Source of the DNA: Geothermovivens sp964644845
GTDB taxonomy: Bacteria; Zhuqueibacterota; Zhuqueibacteria; Oleimicrobiales; Geothermoviventaceae
Length of the DNA stretch: 64,000 nt
NCBI GenBank assembly: GCA_964644845.1
Contig: CAZXXS010000012.1
Coordinates: forward strand, 1-64,000
Reading direction: 5' to 3'
The notes under the pieces were generated by a model. The model did no database searches. It saw only the letters and a program-made list of their open reading frames with translations, and was not told the origin of the DNA. Position numbers and translations under genes: made by a program. Positions 1 through 8,438 of this stretch are shown here, in pieces (within the stretch, counting starts at the first letter, position 1; every line of letters starts with the position of its first letter).

Positions 1-198
1 GACGTTCACAATCACGTACCGACCCTGCGCGTCCGTGCTGGCGCCGAGCAGCGTGCCTTCCAGCGAGACATTCGCACCCGGTAAAGGTTCGCCTTTCTCC
101 GCTGTGACCGTGCCGCTGATTCTGCCGCGCACCTGCGCAAAAACCGGCGAACCCACAACGAGGGTAAAAGCGACAAAAAACGAAAGCGACAACCTCAT
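1..198 (-). CDS. TonB-dependent receptor or outer-membrane protein, N-terminal fragment
   Basis: The first 66 codons of a minus-strand gene run off the left edge of the window. The start is ATG at 198-196 with GGAG 8 nt upstream. Residues 1-20 form a signal peptide (MRLSLSFFVAFTLVVG then a small-residue region ending in FAQ). From about residue 23 the sequence reads VRGRISGTVTAEKGEPLPGA and continues with a TDAQGRY-type turn, which is the start of a carboxypeptidase-regulatory-like (CarboxypepD_reg) beta-sandwich. In FCB bacteria this arrangement begins SusC-like and other TonB-dependent receptors, or some secreted adhesins; the barrel or plug that would decide is outside the window. No stop codon is seen. 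Confidence 0.8.
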   Translation of the reverse strand, partial: MRLSLSFFVAFTLVVGSPVFAQVRGRISGTVTAEKGEPLPGANVSLEGTLLGASTDAQGRYVIVNV

Positions 199-343
199 GG
201 CGTGTACTCCGGTAGTTCTCAGGGGAAAGTCGAGCCGCGGCTTGATCGAAACGGCCGTGTGACCAGGGCAGGAATGAAACTGTGGGATTGGACGCGTTGA
301 TCAGGCCGGGGAACTCGGTTACCGGACGCAAAAATCCCGTCGT

Positions 344-362
344 TTTATGGTCTCGCCATAAA
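344..362. promoter_or_regulatory. Inverted repeat over the -10/+1 region (operator candidate)
   Basis: TTTATGG (344-350), 5-nt gap, CCATAAA (356-362) is a perfect 7-bp dyad that overlaps the end of the candidate -10 box and the predicted transcription start of the receptor-like gene. The placement suits a repressor operator; an RNA hairpin at the 5' end of the transcript is an alternative. Confidence 0.4.
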
Positions 363-389
363 CTTAGTAAAGCATTTGCAACGAGTCAA
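361..389 (-). promoter_or_regulatory. Promoter candidate for the receptor-like gene
   Basis: On the minus strand TTGACT (389-384) is followed after exactly 17 nt by TAAGTT (366-361). The predicted start of transcription is near 354, giving a leader of about 155 nt before the ATG at 198. The hexamers and spacing match the other promoter candidates in this window. Confidence 0.5.
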
Positions 390-763
390 GTCTTTTTCGT
401 GAACTTCTCTTCAAAATGCAAGGAAACCCCCATCAGGAAAGGAACTTTCCGGTCAAGAAAGAGCGGCAGAGTTGGGCAAAAGGGTACCGGCGGCAGGTCT
501 GTTGGCACCCCAACAGCCACGCCTCAGGGGCCTTCCTCAGTTTAGCGCCCGGAACCAGGGCACTGCTGCCTCCGGTACGTGTTTTGACCTGTTCGGTGGG
601 CCGCGCCCGATAAATTGGAAGAAGCCGGTACAGCATCGAAACAAGCGGCTACAAGGCACGAAAAAGCGCGCACTCGCCTCCGCTTTTTCCTTGCCAGTTG
701 CCCAGCCAAAGCTTAACTTCCCAACCACCAAGTAAACCCGAACCAAACCGAGAGCACAGGCGA

Positions 764-1576
764 ATGACACTTGCATTCAACGACCGCTTGCGCCAGGTGA
801 GTCGTAGCCGGAACAGTCTCCTTTGCGTGGGGCTGGACCCCGATCCGGAGAAACTCCCGGCACACCTGAACGGCGACATTTTGCGATTCAATCTGGCCAT
901 CGTTCAGGCTACGGCGCCCTACGCCGCAGCTTTCAAGTTGAACGCCGCCTTCTACGAGGCGCTCGGAGAGTACGGTCTCCAGGCCCTGCGTGCGACGATC
1001 GAGGCGATCCCGAGCGACGTGATCACGATCTACGACGCAAAGCGCGGCGACATCGGCAACTCGTCTCGTTTCTACGCCCGAGCCGCCTTCGACCTCCTGG
1101 GTTGCGACGCCGTCACCGTTAACCCGTACATGGGCCGCGACGCCGTAGAACCCTTCCTCAAGGACCCCGCTTTCGGCGCGTTTGTACTTTGCCTGACCAG
1201 CAATCCCAGTGCTAACGATTTCCAGACCGCCACAATCGACGGCCTGCCCCTCTTCAAACGTGTTGCCCTGGCTGTGCAGGATTGGAACACCGCTGACAAC
1301 TGCGGGCTTGTGGTCGGGGCTACGCACCCAGAACCCGTAGCCGAGCTCCGCAGCCTCGTTCCAGAACTCCCTTTTCTGGTGCCCGGCATCGGAGCTCAAG
1401 GCGGCCAAGTTGCCACAGCGGTTCGCGCCGCCACGGACACAGAGGGTCTGGGCGCGCTCTTCAATGTCAGTCGGGGAATCCTTTACGCTTCCAACGGAAA
1501 CGACTTCGCCGAGGCCGCGGCACGCAAAGCCGAACAACTACGCGACGAAATCAACCAGCACCGCAGGAGACTTTGA
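764..1576 (+). CDS. pyrF: Orotidine 5'-phosphate decarboxylase
   Basis: This enzyme decarboxylates OMP to UMP, the last step of de novo pyrimidine synthesis. The 270-residue product is the long bacterial (PyrF subfamily 2) form. The catalytic segment DAKRGDIGNSS near residue 92 carries the Asp-Lys-Asp array; NLAIVQATAPYAAAFKLN precedes it, and PGIGAQGG near residue 207 is the phosphate-binding turn. The ATG at 764 is chosen because MTLAFNDRL begins the conserved fold; the frame stays open 22 codons further upstream without homology. The pyrE start lies one base after its stop, so the two are translationally coupled. Confidence 0.95.
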   Translation: MTLAFNDRLRQVSRSRNSLLCVGLDPDPEKLPAHLNGDILRFNLAIVQATAPYAAAFKLNAAFYEALGEYGLQALRATIEAIPSDVITIYDAKRGDIGNSSRFYARAAFDLLGCDAVTVNPYMGRDAVEPFLKDPAFGAFVLCLTSNPSANDFQTATIDGLPLFKRVALAVQDWNTADNCGLVVGATHPEPVAELRSLVPELPFLVPGIGAQGGQVATAVRAATDTEGLGALFNVSRGILYASNGNDFAEAAARKAEQLRDEINQHRRRL

Positions 1577-1577
1577 C

Positions 1578-2156
1578 GTGGAGAAGGAAAAAGCGCTGCA
1601 AATCTTCAGAGAAACCGGAGCCCTTCTCGAGGGACATTTTTTGCTGACTTCGGGCCTTCACAGCCCAACCTACTTCCAGTGCGCTCTCGTGCTGCAGTAC
1701 CCGCAGTACGCCGAGATGTTCTGCTCCGAAATTGCCCGTCATTTTGCCGACCGTGAAATCGACACCGTGATCGCCCCCGCCATCGGAGGCATCGTGGTGT
1801 CTCAGGAAGTGGCCCGACTCCTGAACGTACGCGGCATGTGGGCAGAGCGCGAGGCGGGGGTCATGAGCCTGCGGCGGGGCTTTCGGCTGCATCCCGGTGA
1901 ACGCGTTCTCGTTGTTGAAGACGTGGTGACGACCGGCGGCTCTGTACGTGAAGTTGTAGATCTCGTGCGCGGTCGAGGCGCCCAGGTGGTCGGTGTCGCC
2001 GCCATCGTGGATCGGAGCGGTGGAAAGGCGAGGTTCGACGCAGAGTTTTTCGCTACCTTTTCGATGGACGTGGTCACTTACGAACCCGAGGAGTGCCCAC
2101 TCTGTCGGCGCGGCTTGCCACTCGTGAAACCGGGAAGTCGCCAGCAAAAACCGTAG
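1578..2156 (+). CDS. pyrE: Orotate phosphoribosyltransferase
   Basis: PyrE transfers orotate to PRPP to make OMP, the substrate of the PyrF encoded just upstream. It is 192 residues from the GTG at 1578, chosen because GGAG lies 9 nt upstream inside the end of pyrF and the start sits one base past the pyrF stop (TGA, 1574-1576). The PRPP-binding loop VLVVEDVVTTGGSV is at about residues 110-123, and the flexible-loop region WAEREAGVMSLRRGF precedes it. The C-terminal CPLCRRGLPLVKPGS tail with a CxxC is common in this subfamily. It forms a two-gene operon with pyrF. Confidence 0.95.
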   Translation: MEKEKALQIFRETGALLEGHFLLTSGLHSPTYFQCALVLQYPQYAEMFCSEIARHFADREIDTVIAPAIGGIVVSQEVARLLNVRGMWAEREAGVMSLRRGFRLHPGERVLVVEDVVTTGGSVREVVDLVRGRGAQVVGVAAIVDRSGGKARFDAEFFATFSMDVVTYEPEECPLCRRGLPLVKPGSRQQKP

Positions 2157-2529
2157 CTCTCCTCCCACGGGTTGCCGTCCAACGCGCCCGGCTAAGGCCC
2201 CCTCGCCCGATCGCGGACCTGTGTTCCAGGGCACAAATTCGGAAGCCTTTGGCCTTTCTCGCGCAAGGAACGTGCTCCTCACATCCCTTCCTTGCCAGCA
2301 CCGGCATCGCAAAAGTCTGACGGCAAGTAAAGGCAGGGGGGTCGTTCACCAACTGTCCAGTTGCAGCGGTGGACAATTCACCCCGCAACCCAATCTACCA
2401 GTGCCTACCTACGCTTTTGTTACCAGCGGAACACAGCTTCAAAAAAACCGTTGAAATTGTCGGACCAGTGGTCTACATTTGAAGTAGTTCCAGCGGGTTG
2501 GAGGGTGAACAGCAGAGGAGGCGTTAACC
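2157..2529. other. Intergenic region upstream of YHS lipoprotein
   Basis: It contains the promoter candidate at 2451-2479 with a dyad in its spacer and the ribosome site GAGGAGG at 2515-2521. No terminator for pyrE with a U-tract is apparent, and no other gene is seen. Confidence 0.6.
2451..2479 (+). promoter_or_regulatory. Promoter candidate with spacer dyad for YHS lipoprotein
   Basis: TTGAAA (2451-2456), 17 nt, TACATT (2474-2479; continuing as TACATTTG). The spacer contains a perfect 11-bp palindrome, GACCA-G-TGGTC (2463-2473), between the two hexamers, where a MerR-type activator or a repressor could bind. Confidence 0.55.
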
Positions 2530-2829
2530 ATGAGGAGAGTTTACGCGGTCGCCGCCGTGCTGGTGGTCTTGTTCTTGGCCATCAGTTGCGGCAAGAAGCA
2601 GGAGACCCAGCAGCAGCAACAGCCTGCAAAGGCTACCACCGAGGTTCAGCAGCTGAACAAGTGCGTGGTGTGCGGCATGGAAATCCCCGCTGAAGCCGAC
2701 ACCATCACGACAGAGTACAACGGCGTCGTCTACCACTTCTGCAGTCCTCAAGACAAGGAAAAGTTCCTGGCTAACCCTGAAATGTACGTGAAGGCCAAAG
2801 GGGACACAACGCAAAAGACGGAGATGTAG
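2530..2829 (+). CDS. YHS-domain lipoprotein
   Basis: A 99-residue exported lipoprotein. Residues 1-19 are a signal peptide ending in a lipobox (AISC, Cys20), followed by a Lys/Gln-rich linker. Residues 43-90 form a YHS/TRASH-type domain: CVVCGM near residue 46 and YHFCSPQDKEKFLANPEMYV at about 68-87. Such domains bind metals such as Cu or heavy metals via the Cys residues; the function here is inferred, perhaps metal capture at the envelope. The start is ATG with GAGGAGG 8 nt upstream. The gene has its own promoter candidate and is convergent with the sigma factor. Confidence 0.9.
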   Translation: MRRVYAVAAVLVVLFLAISCGKKQETQQQQQPAKATTEVQQLNKCVVCGMEIPAEADTITTEYNGVVYHFCSPQDKEKFLANPEMYVKAKGDTTQKTEM

Positions 2830-2877
2830 CGGAGCCGTAAAGGTGCAGGGCTCCGGAGGGAGCGAAGGCCCGCTCTC
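2830..2877. terminator. Bidirectional hairpin pair between convergent genes
   Basis: Two stem-loops lie between the lipoprotein and the sigma-factor gene: CGGAGCC (2830-2836) with GGCTCCG (2849-2855), and GAGCG (2860-2864) with CGCTC (2871-2875). Neither is followed by a long U-tract; the position between two convergent stops supports a terminator role. Confidence 0.45.
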
Positions 2878-3358
2878 AGCTGTCGAGGGCGGGCTTTAGC
2901 ATTTTCTTCAGTAACTCGCGAGCGCGGAAGATGCGCGCTTTGACCGTTCCAAGGGGGATGCCAAGGATCTCCGCGATCTCTTCGTACGAGCGTTCCTCCT
3001 GATGCCGCATCACGATGACCTGTCTGTAGTGTTCCGGGAGTTTTTCGATGGCCTCACGCACCAAAAGGCGACGCTCGTGCCGAAGAACCTCGCCCTCAGG
3101 TGTCGGCTCTTTGTCCGGGAAATCGCGCTTCAGTTCCCCATCCTTGCCTTCCAGGGGCTTGTCGAGCGACACCGTCTGCAACTTTTTCTTCCGAAAATGA
3201 TCGATGCAATTGTTCACCGCAATCTTGTACAGCCACGTCGAGAACGCGTACTCCTCGCTGAACGACGCCAGCGCTGTGAACGCCTTGATGAACGTCTCCT
3301 GAACGATGTCCTCCGCTTCTTGCCGATTGTGCACCATCCGCGTTACAAGGTTGAGCAA
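2876..3358 (-). CDS. ECF-family RNA polymerase sigma factor
   Basis: The visible 160 residues hold sigma region 2 (NRQEAEDIVQETFIKAF, then STWLYKIAVNNCIDHFRKKK) and region 4 (LPEHYRQVIVMRHQEERSYE with EIAEILGIPLGTVKARIFRA), the pattern of a sigma-70/ECF factor. The listed start is TTG at 3358, but it cuts into region 2: the same frame continues upstream as ERELIHRALAGDQEAYQQ before reaching TGA at 3499-3497, with no ATG, GTG or TTG in between. The real protein is probably about 187 residues, starting near 3439. No anti-sigma gene is adjacent. Confidence 0.85.
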   Translation of the reverse strand: MLNLVTRMVHNRQEAEDIVQETFIKAFTALASFSEEYAFSTWLYKIAVNNCIDHFRKKKLQTVSLDKPLEGKDGELKRDFPDKEPTPEGEVLRHERRLLVREAIEKLPEHYRQVIVMRHQEERSYEEIAEILGIPLGTVKARIFRARELLKKMLKPALDS

Positions 3359-3496
3359 CCCTGGTTTGTAACGTTGCAGAATTTGTTGGTAGGCTTCCTG
3401 GTCACCCGCTAAAGCCCGGTGAATGAGCTCACGCTCAACCCGCGTCCCGCCTTTCGTCTTTCCGTGACCCCTTGTCCGTTCGCCTGCTTCCAGGGC
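3359..3496 (-). other. Open N-terminal extension of the sigma factor without canonical start
   Basis: 46 codons are open in frame with the sigma factor and at least the last 27 look coding (ERELIHRALAGDQEAYQQ is typical of ECF region 2.1). The only near-starts are GTT at 3439, ATT and CTG. Either a rare start codon is used or one base is missing from the sequence near GGTTGAGCG (around 3437). Confidence 0.6.
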
Positions 3497-3499
3497 TCA

Positions 3500-4819
3500 G
3501 CTCCTCATCCAATCTCGCCAGGTCCGAAGCTCGACCTTTCCTGCCAGAGGGATTCGACCGCGTTTCTTGTCGTCAGCCAACAGATCTGACGTCGTTGACC
3601 CACGGTCCTTTTTTCACCCTGTGCTCCCCGAAAGTAAGCGATTCTTGCCTAACAAGCAAGGTGAACGTCAGGAGGGAATCCCCCATTCCACCGTGGAAAC
3701 TCGTGGACACCCCAGAGCAGGTCGGTTCTTGCTGGCAAAATCGTCTCCAGGCCAAGGCAGGAGCTTGAGGATCGCTCTGCCTTTCCGCCCGGGATTTCCG
3801 GTCCGCGTGTGGCCCGGAGACAGTCCCAGAACTTCCGGCATTCCCCTCTTGCCGACAGAAGGTCAGCTGATCGTGCAGGCGAGGTCTGACTCCTAACCGT
3901 GACACCAACACTTACCTGCCGTGCCCACCTGCAAATTTCCGGGGGAACACCCTGAGCGTCAGCGGGGATTTCCCACTTTCCGGAGGCAAATCGTTTCGGC
4001 GTCGGACGCAAACCGAGGGGCACGCCTGGGCCAGGTCGCTCAGGTAACATCAATTTGGCAAAAACCAGCGGTGCGTCGTTCACGCTCCGAGCAAGAGGCA
4101 CAGGAACCAAGCGAACGCCTCCCCCGAAGCTCTCTTCTGGAGTTCCGGAAAGCACGAACAGAACGTCGCCCGTGCTGAGGAACGCGTTCCTTAGCCCGGG
4201 CACGGGTGCTTCCCGTGTCCTTTCGAAAGTCCGCGCGAGCTCGCTACGCCCGGCTTCACTGCCGAATGAGTTTTGCTCCAGGGGAACGCCCGGTCGGGTA
4301 ACTCAAGGGGAAGCACGTCGCTGAACCGCCCGAAATCGTCCGACCCTCCAACTTCGAGGTTTGAGCTTCAGTGCGCTTTGCTGCTGCAGGTGTACTTTCC
4401 CAGCACCTTCAGGTTGGCACCGGCTGCGTTGAGGAAAGCAAAAGAGGGAGTGCTTGACCCGCTTTGCGCCGCTCGCAGCCGGACTGCGGAGCAACCCCAA
4501 CTCCCCACTCGTTGCCTCTGCCCACGGTGCGTCTGCACAAGCTTAGCTCCCCAGGGGCACGGAGCCAGCGGTTTCATCCCCTGGTAAGCCCTGTAGCGTC
4601 CGGGATTCGTTGCAGCGCGCCGTTGTTCTTCACAGGATCTCCCGAAAGTTGCCCCACGAAGCAACGCCACTCTCTGGACGGGCGCCGAGTTGGTCTCCGT
4701 CCGCCCCCCTCAGACCGGGGTAGAGGGTTCAAAACCACGCTGCCTCTCGGCCGACGTGCCTCCGCACCAATCCCGGCGAAAAAAGATCCCAACCGATTGT
4801 CTTCTGGAACGACTTTCGA
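3500..4819. other. 1.3-kb stretch without a recognisable gene
   Basis: I find no protein I recognise on either strand and no tRNA, tmRNA, RNase P or SRP RNA signature. A compound palindrome near 4165-4207 stands out: AGGAACGCGTTCCT (perfect 14-bp palindrome, about 4180-4193) flanked by CCCGTGC and GCACGGG. The longest open frames (about 184 codons, minus) have no recognisable motif and look like GC-driven chance. Confidence 0.5.
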
Positions 4820-4841
4820 GAAACAACGGCTGAGCCGCCGT
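4820..4841 (-). terminator. Terminator of the arginine operon
   Basis: On the minus strand, two bases after the acetyltransferase stop, GCCGT's partner arms ACGGC (4841-4837) and GCCGT (4830-4826) enclose a 6-nt loop and are followed by TTGTTT. It is a short, GC-rich stem with a weak U-tract, in the right place. Confidence 0.5.
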
Positions 4842-4842
4842 G

Positions 4843-5382
4843 CTACTCCAGCTCGCGAGCCATGGCTACCTCGTCGCAGTAGGCGAACTTGACGCACTTG
4901 AAACAGTCCTTCCAGAACTTGTGGGGTAGCGTCTCGCGGTCAACAACGACAAACCCGAGTTTCTCAAAGAAAGCTTGTTGGTACGTCAGCGTGAAAACGC
5001 GTGGCAATCCCAGCCGCCGCGCTTCCTCCACGAGCGCCTCGACCACTGCGCGGCCGATCCCGCGTCCGGCGTACTCCTCCGCCACAGCGAGCGAGCGGAT
5101 TTCGGCCACGTCGTCCCACACGACGTGCAGGGCGCCGCAGCCAACCACACGACCGCGGTGCACGGCGACGACGAAATCGCGGATGTTCTCCAGCACTTCA
5201 CCGTACGGTCGGTGCAGCATCATGCCCCGGTTGGCGTAACGAGCAATCAACTGAACGATCTGGGTCGCGTCCGGAATGCGGGCAGCTCGCAACTGCAGCG
5301 TTGCGTCTCGGCCGCGGTCTTTCCGTGTTCTGAGTTCCGTGCTCCGCACCCGCTCTTCGGCCACGATTTCTGCACCCGTCAT
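4843..5382 (-). CDS. GNAT N-acetyltransferase of the arginine operon (ArgA-like)
   Basis: A 179-residue GNAT acetyltransferase, the last gene of the arg operon, probably N-acetylglutamate synthase that primes the acetylated pathway. The acetyl-CoA loop is EYAGRGIGRAVVEALVEEAR; IRSLAVAEEYAGRGIG and FFEKLGFVVV complete the fold, as in the short stand-alone ArgA/ArgO family rather than the long kinase-fused E. coli ArgA. The start ATG at 5382 is chosen because GGAGG lies exactly 8 nt upstream; a TTG at 5424 overlapping the argD stop is the alternative and would add 14 residues. Confidence 0.85.
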   Translation of the reverse strand: MTGAEIVAEERVRSTELRTRKDRGRDATLQLRAARIPDATQIVQLIARYANRGMMLHRPYGEVLENIRDFVVAVHRGRVVGCGALHVVWDDVAEIRSLAVAEEYAGRGIGRAVVEALVEEARRLGLPRVFTLTYQQAFFEKLGFVVVDRETLPHKFWKDCFKCVKFAYCDEVAMARELE

Positions 5383-5420
5383 TTGCAAAACCTCCGTCAC
5401 CCGGTCCTCAGGGGTGTCAC

Positions 5421-6611
5421 TCAACGCGTTTGGGACTGTACAACTGACCAGAGAATCTCCGCTGCTCTCTGAAGTTCCTCCTCCGTCACCGTCAGCGGCG
5501 GCAAGAAGCGCAAAACGTTTCTACCCGCCGGACACAGCAAAAGCCCCCGCTCGCGCGCCGCGTCGGCCAGGGAGCCAACCTCGTGCACGAATTCGGCCCC
5601 AAGCATCAGCCCAAGCCCGCGGACCTCCCGGATCTTACCGCCTTCCGCTTTCATCGAATCCAAATACTCCCTGAAGATCTTCCCCTTCCGTCGCACCTGC
5701 GCCGGGATGTCTTCGTCCAAAAGCACGCGGAAAAAGGCCTCCCCGGCCGCACACGCTACCGGATTGCCGCCGAACGTACTGCCGTGATCCCCGGGCTTGA
5801 TCACCTGCGCCACTGCTTCCTTGACCAGTACCGCACTGAGGGGCAGTCCACCTCCGAGCGGTTTAGCCAGGACAAGCACGTCTGGTTCCACACCGTAGGT
5901 CTGGTAAGCGAAAAGGTCCCCAGTCCGACCGAGACTGCACTGAATCTCGTCAAAGATCAGCAAAGCGTTGTGCCGTGTCGCGAGCTCGCGCAGTCCCCTC
6001 AGAAACTCGGTTGTTGCGGGTCGGATGCCGCCTTCGCCCTGCACTGGTTCCACCAGAATGGCTGCTGTCCGCTCGTCCACTAGCGCTTCCACCGAAGCCA
6101 GATCGTTGAATACCGCGTGTCGGAAGCCCGGAAGCATCGGCTCGAACCCGCGGCGGTACTTTCGTTGACCGGTAGCGGTGAGAGCCGCAAACGTTCGACC
6201 GTGAAAACTGTTTTTAAAAGCGAGAACGCGGTACTTTTCCCGGCCAAAGCTGGTCCTGGCCCACTTGCGGGCGAATTTCAGCGCCGCTTCTACAGCCTCA
6301 GCACCGCTGTTCGCAAAAAATACGCGGTCAGCAAAAGAGTTCTCCACCAGAAGCGCGGCGAGCCGTGCCTGGGGTTCGGTGTGGTAGAGGTTGGAGGTGT
6401 GAACGACCTGGTCCACCTGAGCATGAATCGCCTTCAGGATGGCTGGGTGGCCGTAACCGAGCGCGTTCACAGCGATGCCCGCGACAAAGTCGAGGTACCG
6501 TTTTCCTGAAGCGTCGATCAGGTAGGAACCTTCCCCGCGGACGAAGACCAGGTCCGGCCGCTTGTAGGTGCCGAGAAGACTCCGATTTGCCTGCTCAATC
6601 ACTCTTTGCAT
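5421..6611 (-). CDS. argD: Acetylornithine aminotransferase
   Basis: PLP-dependent class III aminotransferase (396 residues) that converts N-acetylglutamate semialdehyde to N-acetylornithine. Visible are the PLP phosphate site ANSGAEAVEAALKFAR, FHGRTFAALTATGQ, the Asp of LLIFDEIQCSLGRTG and the Schiff-base lysine in VLVLAKPLGGGLPLSAV. ATG at 6611 has GGGAGG 8 nt upstream and lies inside the end of argB (17-nt overlap). It may also act on succinyl-diaminopimelate, as ArgD often does. Confidence 0.95.
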   Translation of the reverse strand: MQRVIEQANRSLLGTYKRPDLVFVRGEGSYLIDASGKRYLDFVAGIAVNALGYGHPAILKAIHAQVDQVVHTSNLYHTEPQARLAALLVENSFADRVFFANSGAEAVEAALKFARKWARTSFGREKYRVLAFKNSFHGRTFAALTATGQRKYRRGFEPMLPGFRHAVFNDLASVEALVDERTAAILVEPVQGEGGIRPATTEFLRGLRELATRHNALLIFDEIQCSLGRTGDLFAYQTYGVEPDVLVLAKPLGGGLPLSAVLVKEAVAQVIKPGDHGSTFGGNPVACAAGEAFFRVLLDEDIPAQVRRKGKIFREYLDSMKAEGGKIREVRGLGLMLGAEFVHEVGSLADAARERGLLLCPAGRNVLRFLPPLTVTEEELQRAAEILWSVVQSQTR

Positions 6612-7410
6612 TCGGCGTTTCCTCCCGCTTGAGGACCAGCGTGCCCACGTCTACGCTTTCCTCGGAAAGCGCTGCGGCAAGCGTGTCCGGTCCCTGCCAG
6701 CGCAGAATTCTGGCAAAATTCACACCGTGTTCAAGGGCCCAAAAGGCCGACTCGATCTTTGGGATCATGCCGCTTCCTGCTTCGCCCGTCTGGAACATCG
6801 CGTTGGCCAACTGACGGGTCAAAACCGGCACCCGGCGCCCCCCACGCAGAACTCCGTCCGTGTCACCGAAGTAGAGCAACACGTTGGCCCCCCAGCCCGC
6901 AGCAACCTGGGCTGAAGCCCAGTCCGCATTCACGTTGTAAGCCGCCCCGCCCGGTCCAAACGAAATGGGCGAAACGACCGGGACGTAGCCAGCCCCGGAA
7001 AGCAGCTCCAGCAGGTCTGCTCGCACCTGTTTGACGCGTCCAACCAGACCAAGACGCCCGCCGTAGGCCAATTCTGGCTCGACCTGAATCAAGCCACCGT
7101 CGCGACCGCTCAACCCGACCGCTGGCACACCGGTCTGCTGGAGGGCTGCAACGATTGCCTTGTTCATCCTGCCGGACAACACCATTTCCGCTGCTTCAAG
7201 CACAGCTTCGTCGGTCACACGCTGTCCTTCAACAAACCGGGTCGGCACACCGAGTCGCTGCAGCAAAGCACTGATCGCAGGCCCCCCACCGTGAACCACG
7301 ACAAACCGAGCCTTCGTTGTCGCTCGAATGCTGCGTGCCAGCTCCGTCAGGAGGTTGGTGTCCTCCACCAGCTTGCCGCTTACCTTGAGCAACACACGAC
7401 GTTCCGTCAC
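6595..7410 (-). CDS. argB: Acetylglutamate kinase
   Basis: Amino-acid-kinase-family enzyme phosphorylating N-acetylglutamate. The 271-residue product starts at GTG 7410, which overlaps the argC stop as GTGA; upstream residues in the same frame lie inside argC. Motifs: LLKVSGKL at the N-terminus, VVVHGGGPAIS for the phosphate loop, RVTDEAVLEAAEMVLSGR for the acetylglutamate site, and GSGMIPKIES near the C-terminus. The N-terminal helix that mediates arginine inhibition in hexameric ArgB is absent, which argues for the non-inhibited dimeric type. Confidence 0.95.
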   Translation of the reverse strand: MTERRVLLKVSGKLVEDTNLLTELARSIRATTKARFVVVHGGGPAISALLQRLGVPTRFVEGQRVTDEAVLEAAEMVLSGRMNKAIVAALQQTGVPAVGLSGRDGGLIQVEPELAYGGRLGLVGRVKQVRADLLELLSGAGYVPVVSPISFGPGGAAYNVNADWASAQVAAGWGANVLLYFGDTDGVLRGGRRVPVLTRQLANAMFQTGEAGSGMIPKIESAFWALEHGVNFARILRWQGPDTLAAALSEESVDVGTLVLKREETPNAKSD

Positions 7411-8438
7411 AGCGCCGTCCCCTCTTCGAAACCAAACATCAGGTTGAAATTCTGCACCGCCTGACCACTGGCGCCCTTCACCAGGTTGTCGATCGCCGAG
7501 AAGAGGACAACGCGCCCGTCGCCCACTTCTCTGGCCGCGAGAAGGCAGAGGTTCGTACCCGTCACCCACTTCGTTTCCGGCAACGTGTTCTCCAGCACTC
7601 GAATAAACGGCTCATCGGCGTAGGCAGCGTGCCACGCTTCCAGTACATTCTCTGCCCCACCACGAACCAGCCTGACGTAAATCGTCGCCAGGATACCCCG
7701 GTCCATCGGTACCAGATGTGGCACAAACGTCACCTGCACAGGCCGTCTGGCTGCCTGCGTCAGGTAAGTCTCCATTTCGGGCACATGCCGATGCGTCCTA
7801 CCAGGGGAGTAAGGAGAGAAATTGTCGTTGGCTTCCACAAAATGCATGCGCTCACGCAATTTCTTGCCGGCGCCAGAAAGTCCACTTTTGGCATCCACAA
7901 TCACGTTGTCCTCCGCCACAAGCCCCTTGCGGAAGAGCGGCAGGAGCGGCAGCAAGGCCGAGGTCGGGTAACACCCCGGATTGGCCACCAGCCCGGCGTG
8001 GCGTACCTCTTCGCGGTAGACTTCGGGCAAACCGTAGACGGCCTCGCTCAAGAGATCCGGCGCGGGGTGCGTCACACCGTACCACGCTTCGTACAGCTCG
8101 CGGTCAGGTAGCCGGAAATCCGCGCTCAGGTCGACCACCCGAACCCCTCGCTCCACAAATGCCTTGGCCCGGGCAGCCGATTCGCCGTGGGGCAAACAGA
8201 GAAACACAGCGTCCAGGCCGCGGTCAAAGAGATCGGCCGCGTGAACCACCATCTGGTCCAGATGCATCGGCAACCAGGGCACAAGCTCACTCAGCCTCTT
8301 GCCCGCCCGACTCTCAGAACTCACGCCAGCCAGCTCCACCCCTGGGTGGCGCCCCAGAATCCGCAACAGTGTCTCACCCGTGTAGCCGGTCACCCCAACA
8401 ATGGCGACCTTCGCCTTTTTCGCCAAGCTCTGCTTCAC
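7407..8438 (-). CDS. argC: N-acetyl-gamma-glutamyl-phosphate reductase
   Basis: NADPH-dependent reductase, 343 residues, making N-acetylglutamate semialdehyde. The GTG at 8438 overlaps the argJ stop as GTGA, the same coupling as argC/argB. Visible: VAIVGVTGYTGETLLRIL (dinucleotide fold), FLCLPHGESA, the active-site cysteine in ANPGCYPTSALLPL, and HRHVPEME. Length and motifs are normal for type 1 ArgC. Confidence 0.96.
   Translation of the reverse strand: MKQSLAKKAKVAIVGVTGYTGETLLRILGRHPGVELAGVSSESRAGKRLSELVPWLPMHLDQMVVHAADLFDRGLDAVFLCLPHGESAARAKAFVERGVRVVDLSADFRLPDRELYEAWYGVTHPAPDLLSEAVYGLPEVYREEVRHAGLVANPGCYPTSALLPLLPLFRKGLVAEDNVIVDAKSGLSGAGKKLRERMHFVEANDNFSPYSPGRTHRHVPEMETYLTQAARRPVQVTFVPHLVPMDRGILATIYVRLVRGGAENVLEAWHAAYADEPFIRVLENTLPETKWVTGTNLCLLAAREVGDGRVVLFSAIDNLVKGASGQAVQNFNLMFGFEEGTAL

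Larger units (their letters stand above)
199..763. other. Intergenic region between divergent receptor-like gene and pyrF
   Basis: The receptor side (199-400) holds the promoter candidate and dyad listed separately. I see no gene and no convincing promoter for pyrF in 400-763; reading frames here show no recognisable protein. Confidence 0.6.

Noticed and set aside
3649..4203. 184-codon open frame on the minus strand in the gene-free region
   Set aside because: No ribosome site, no motif, Pro/Arg/Ser-rich composition typical of chance frames in GC-rich DNA.
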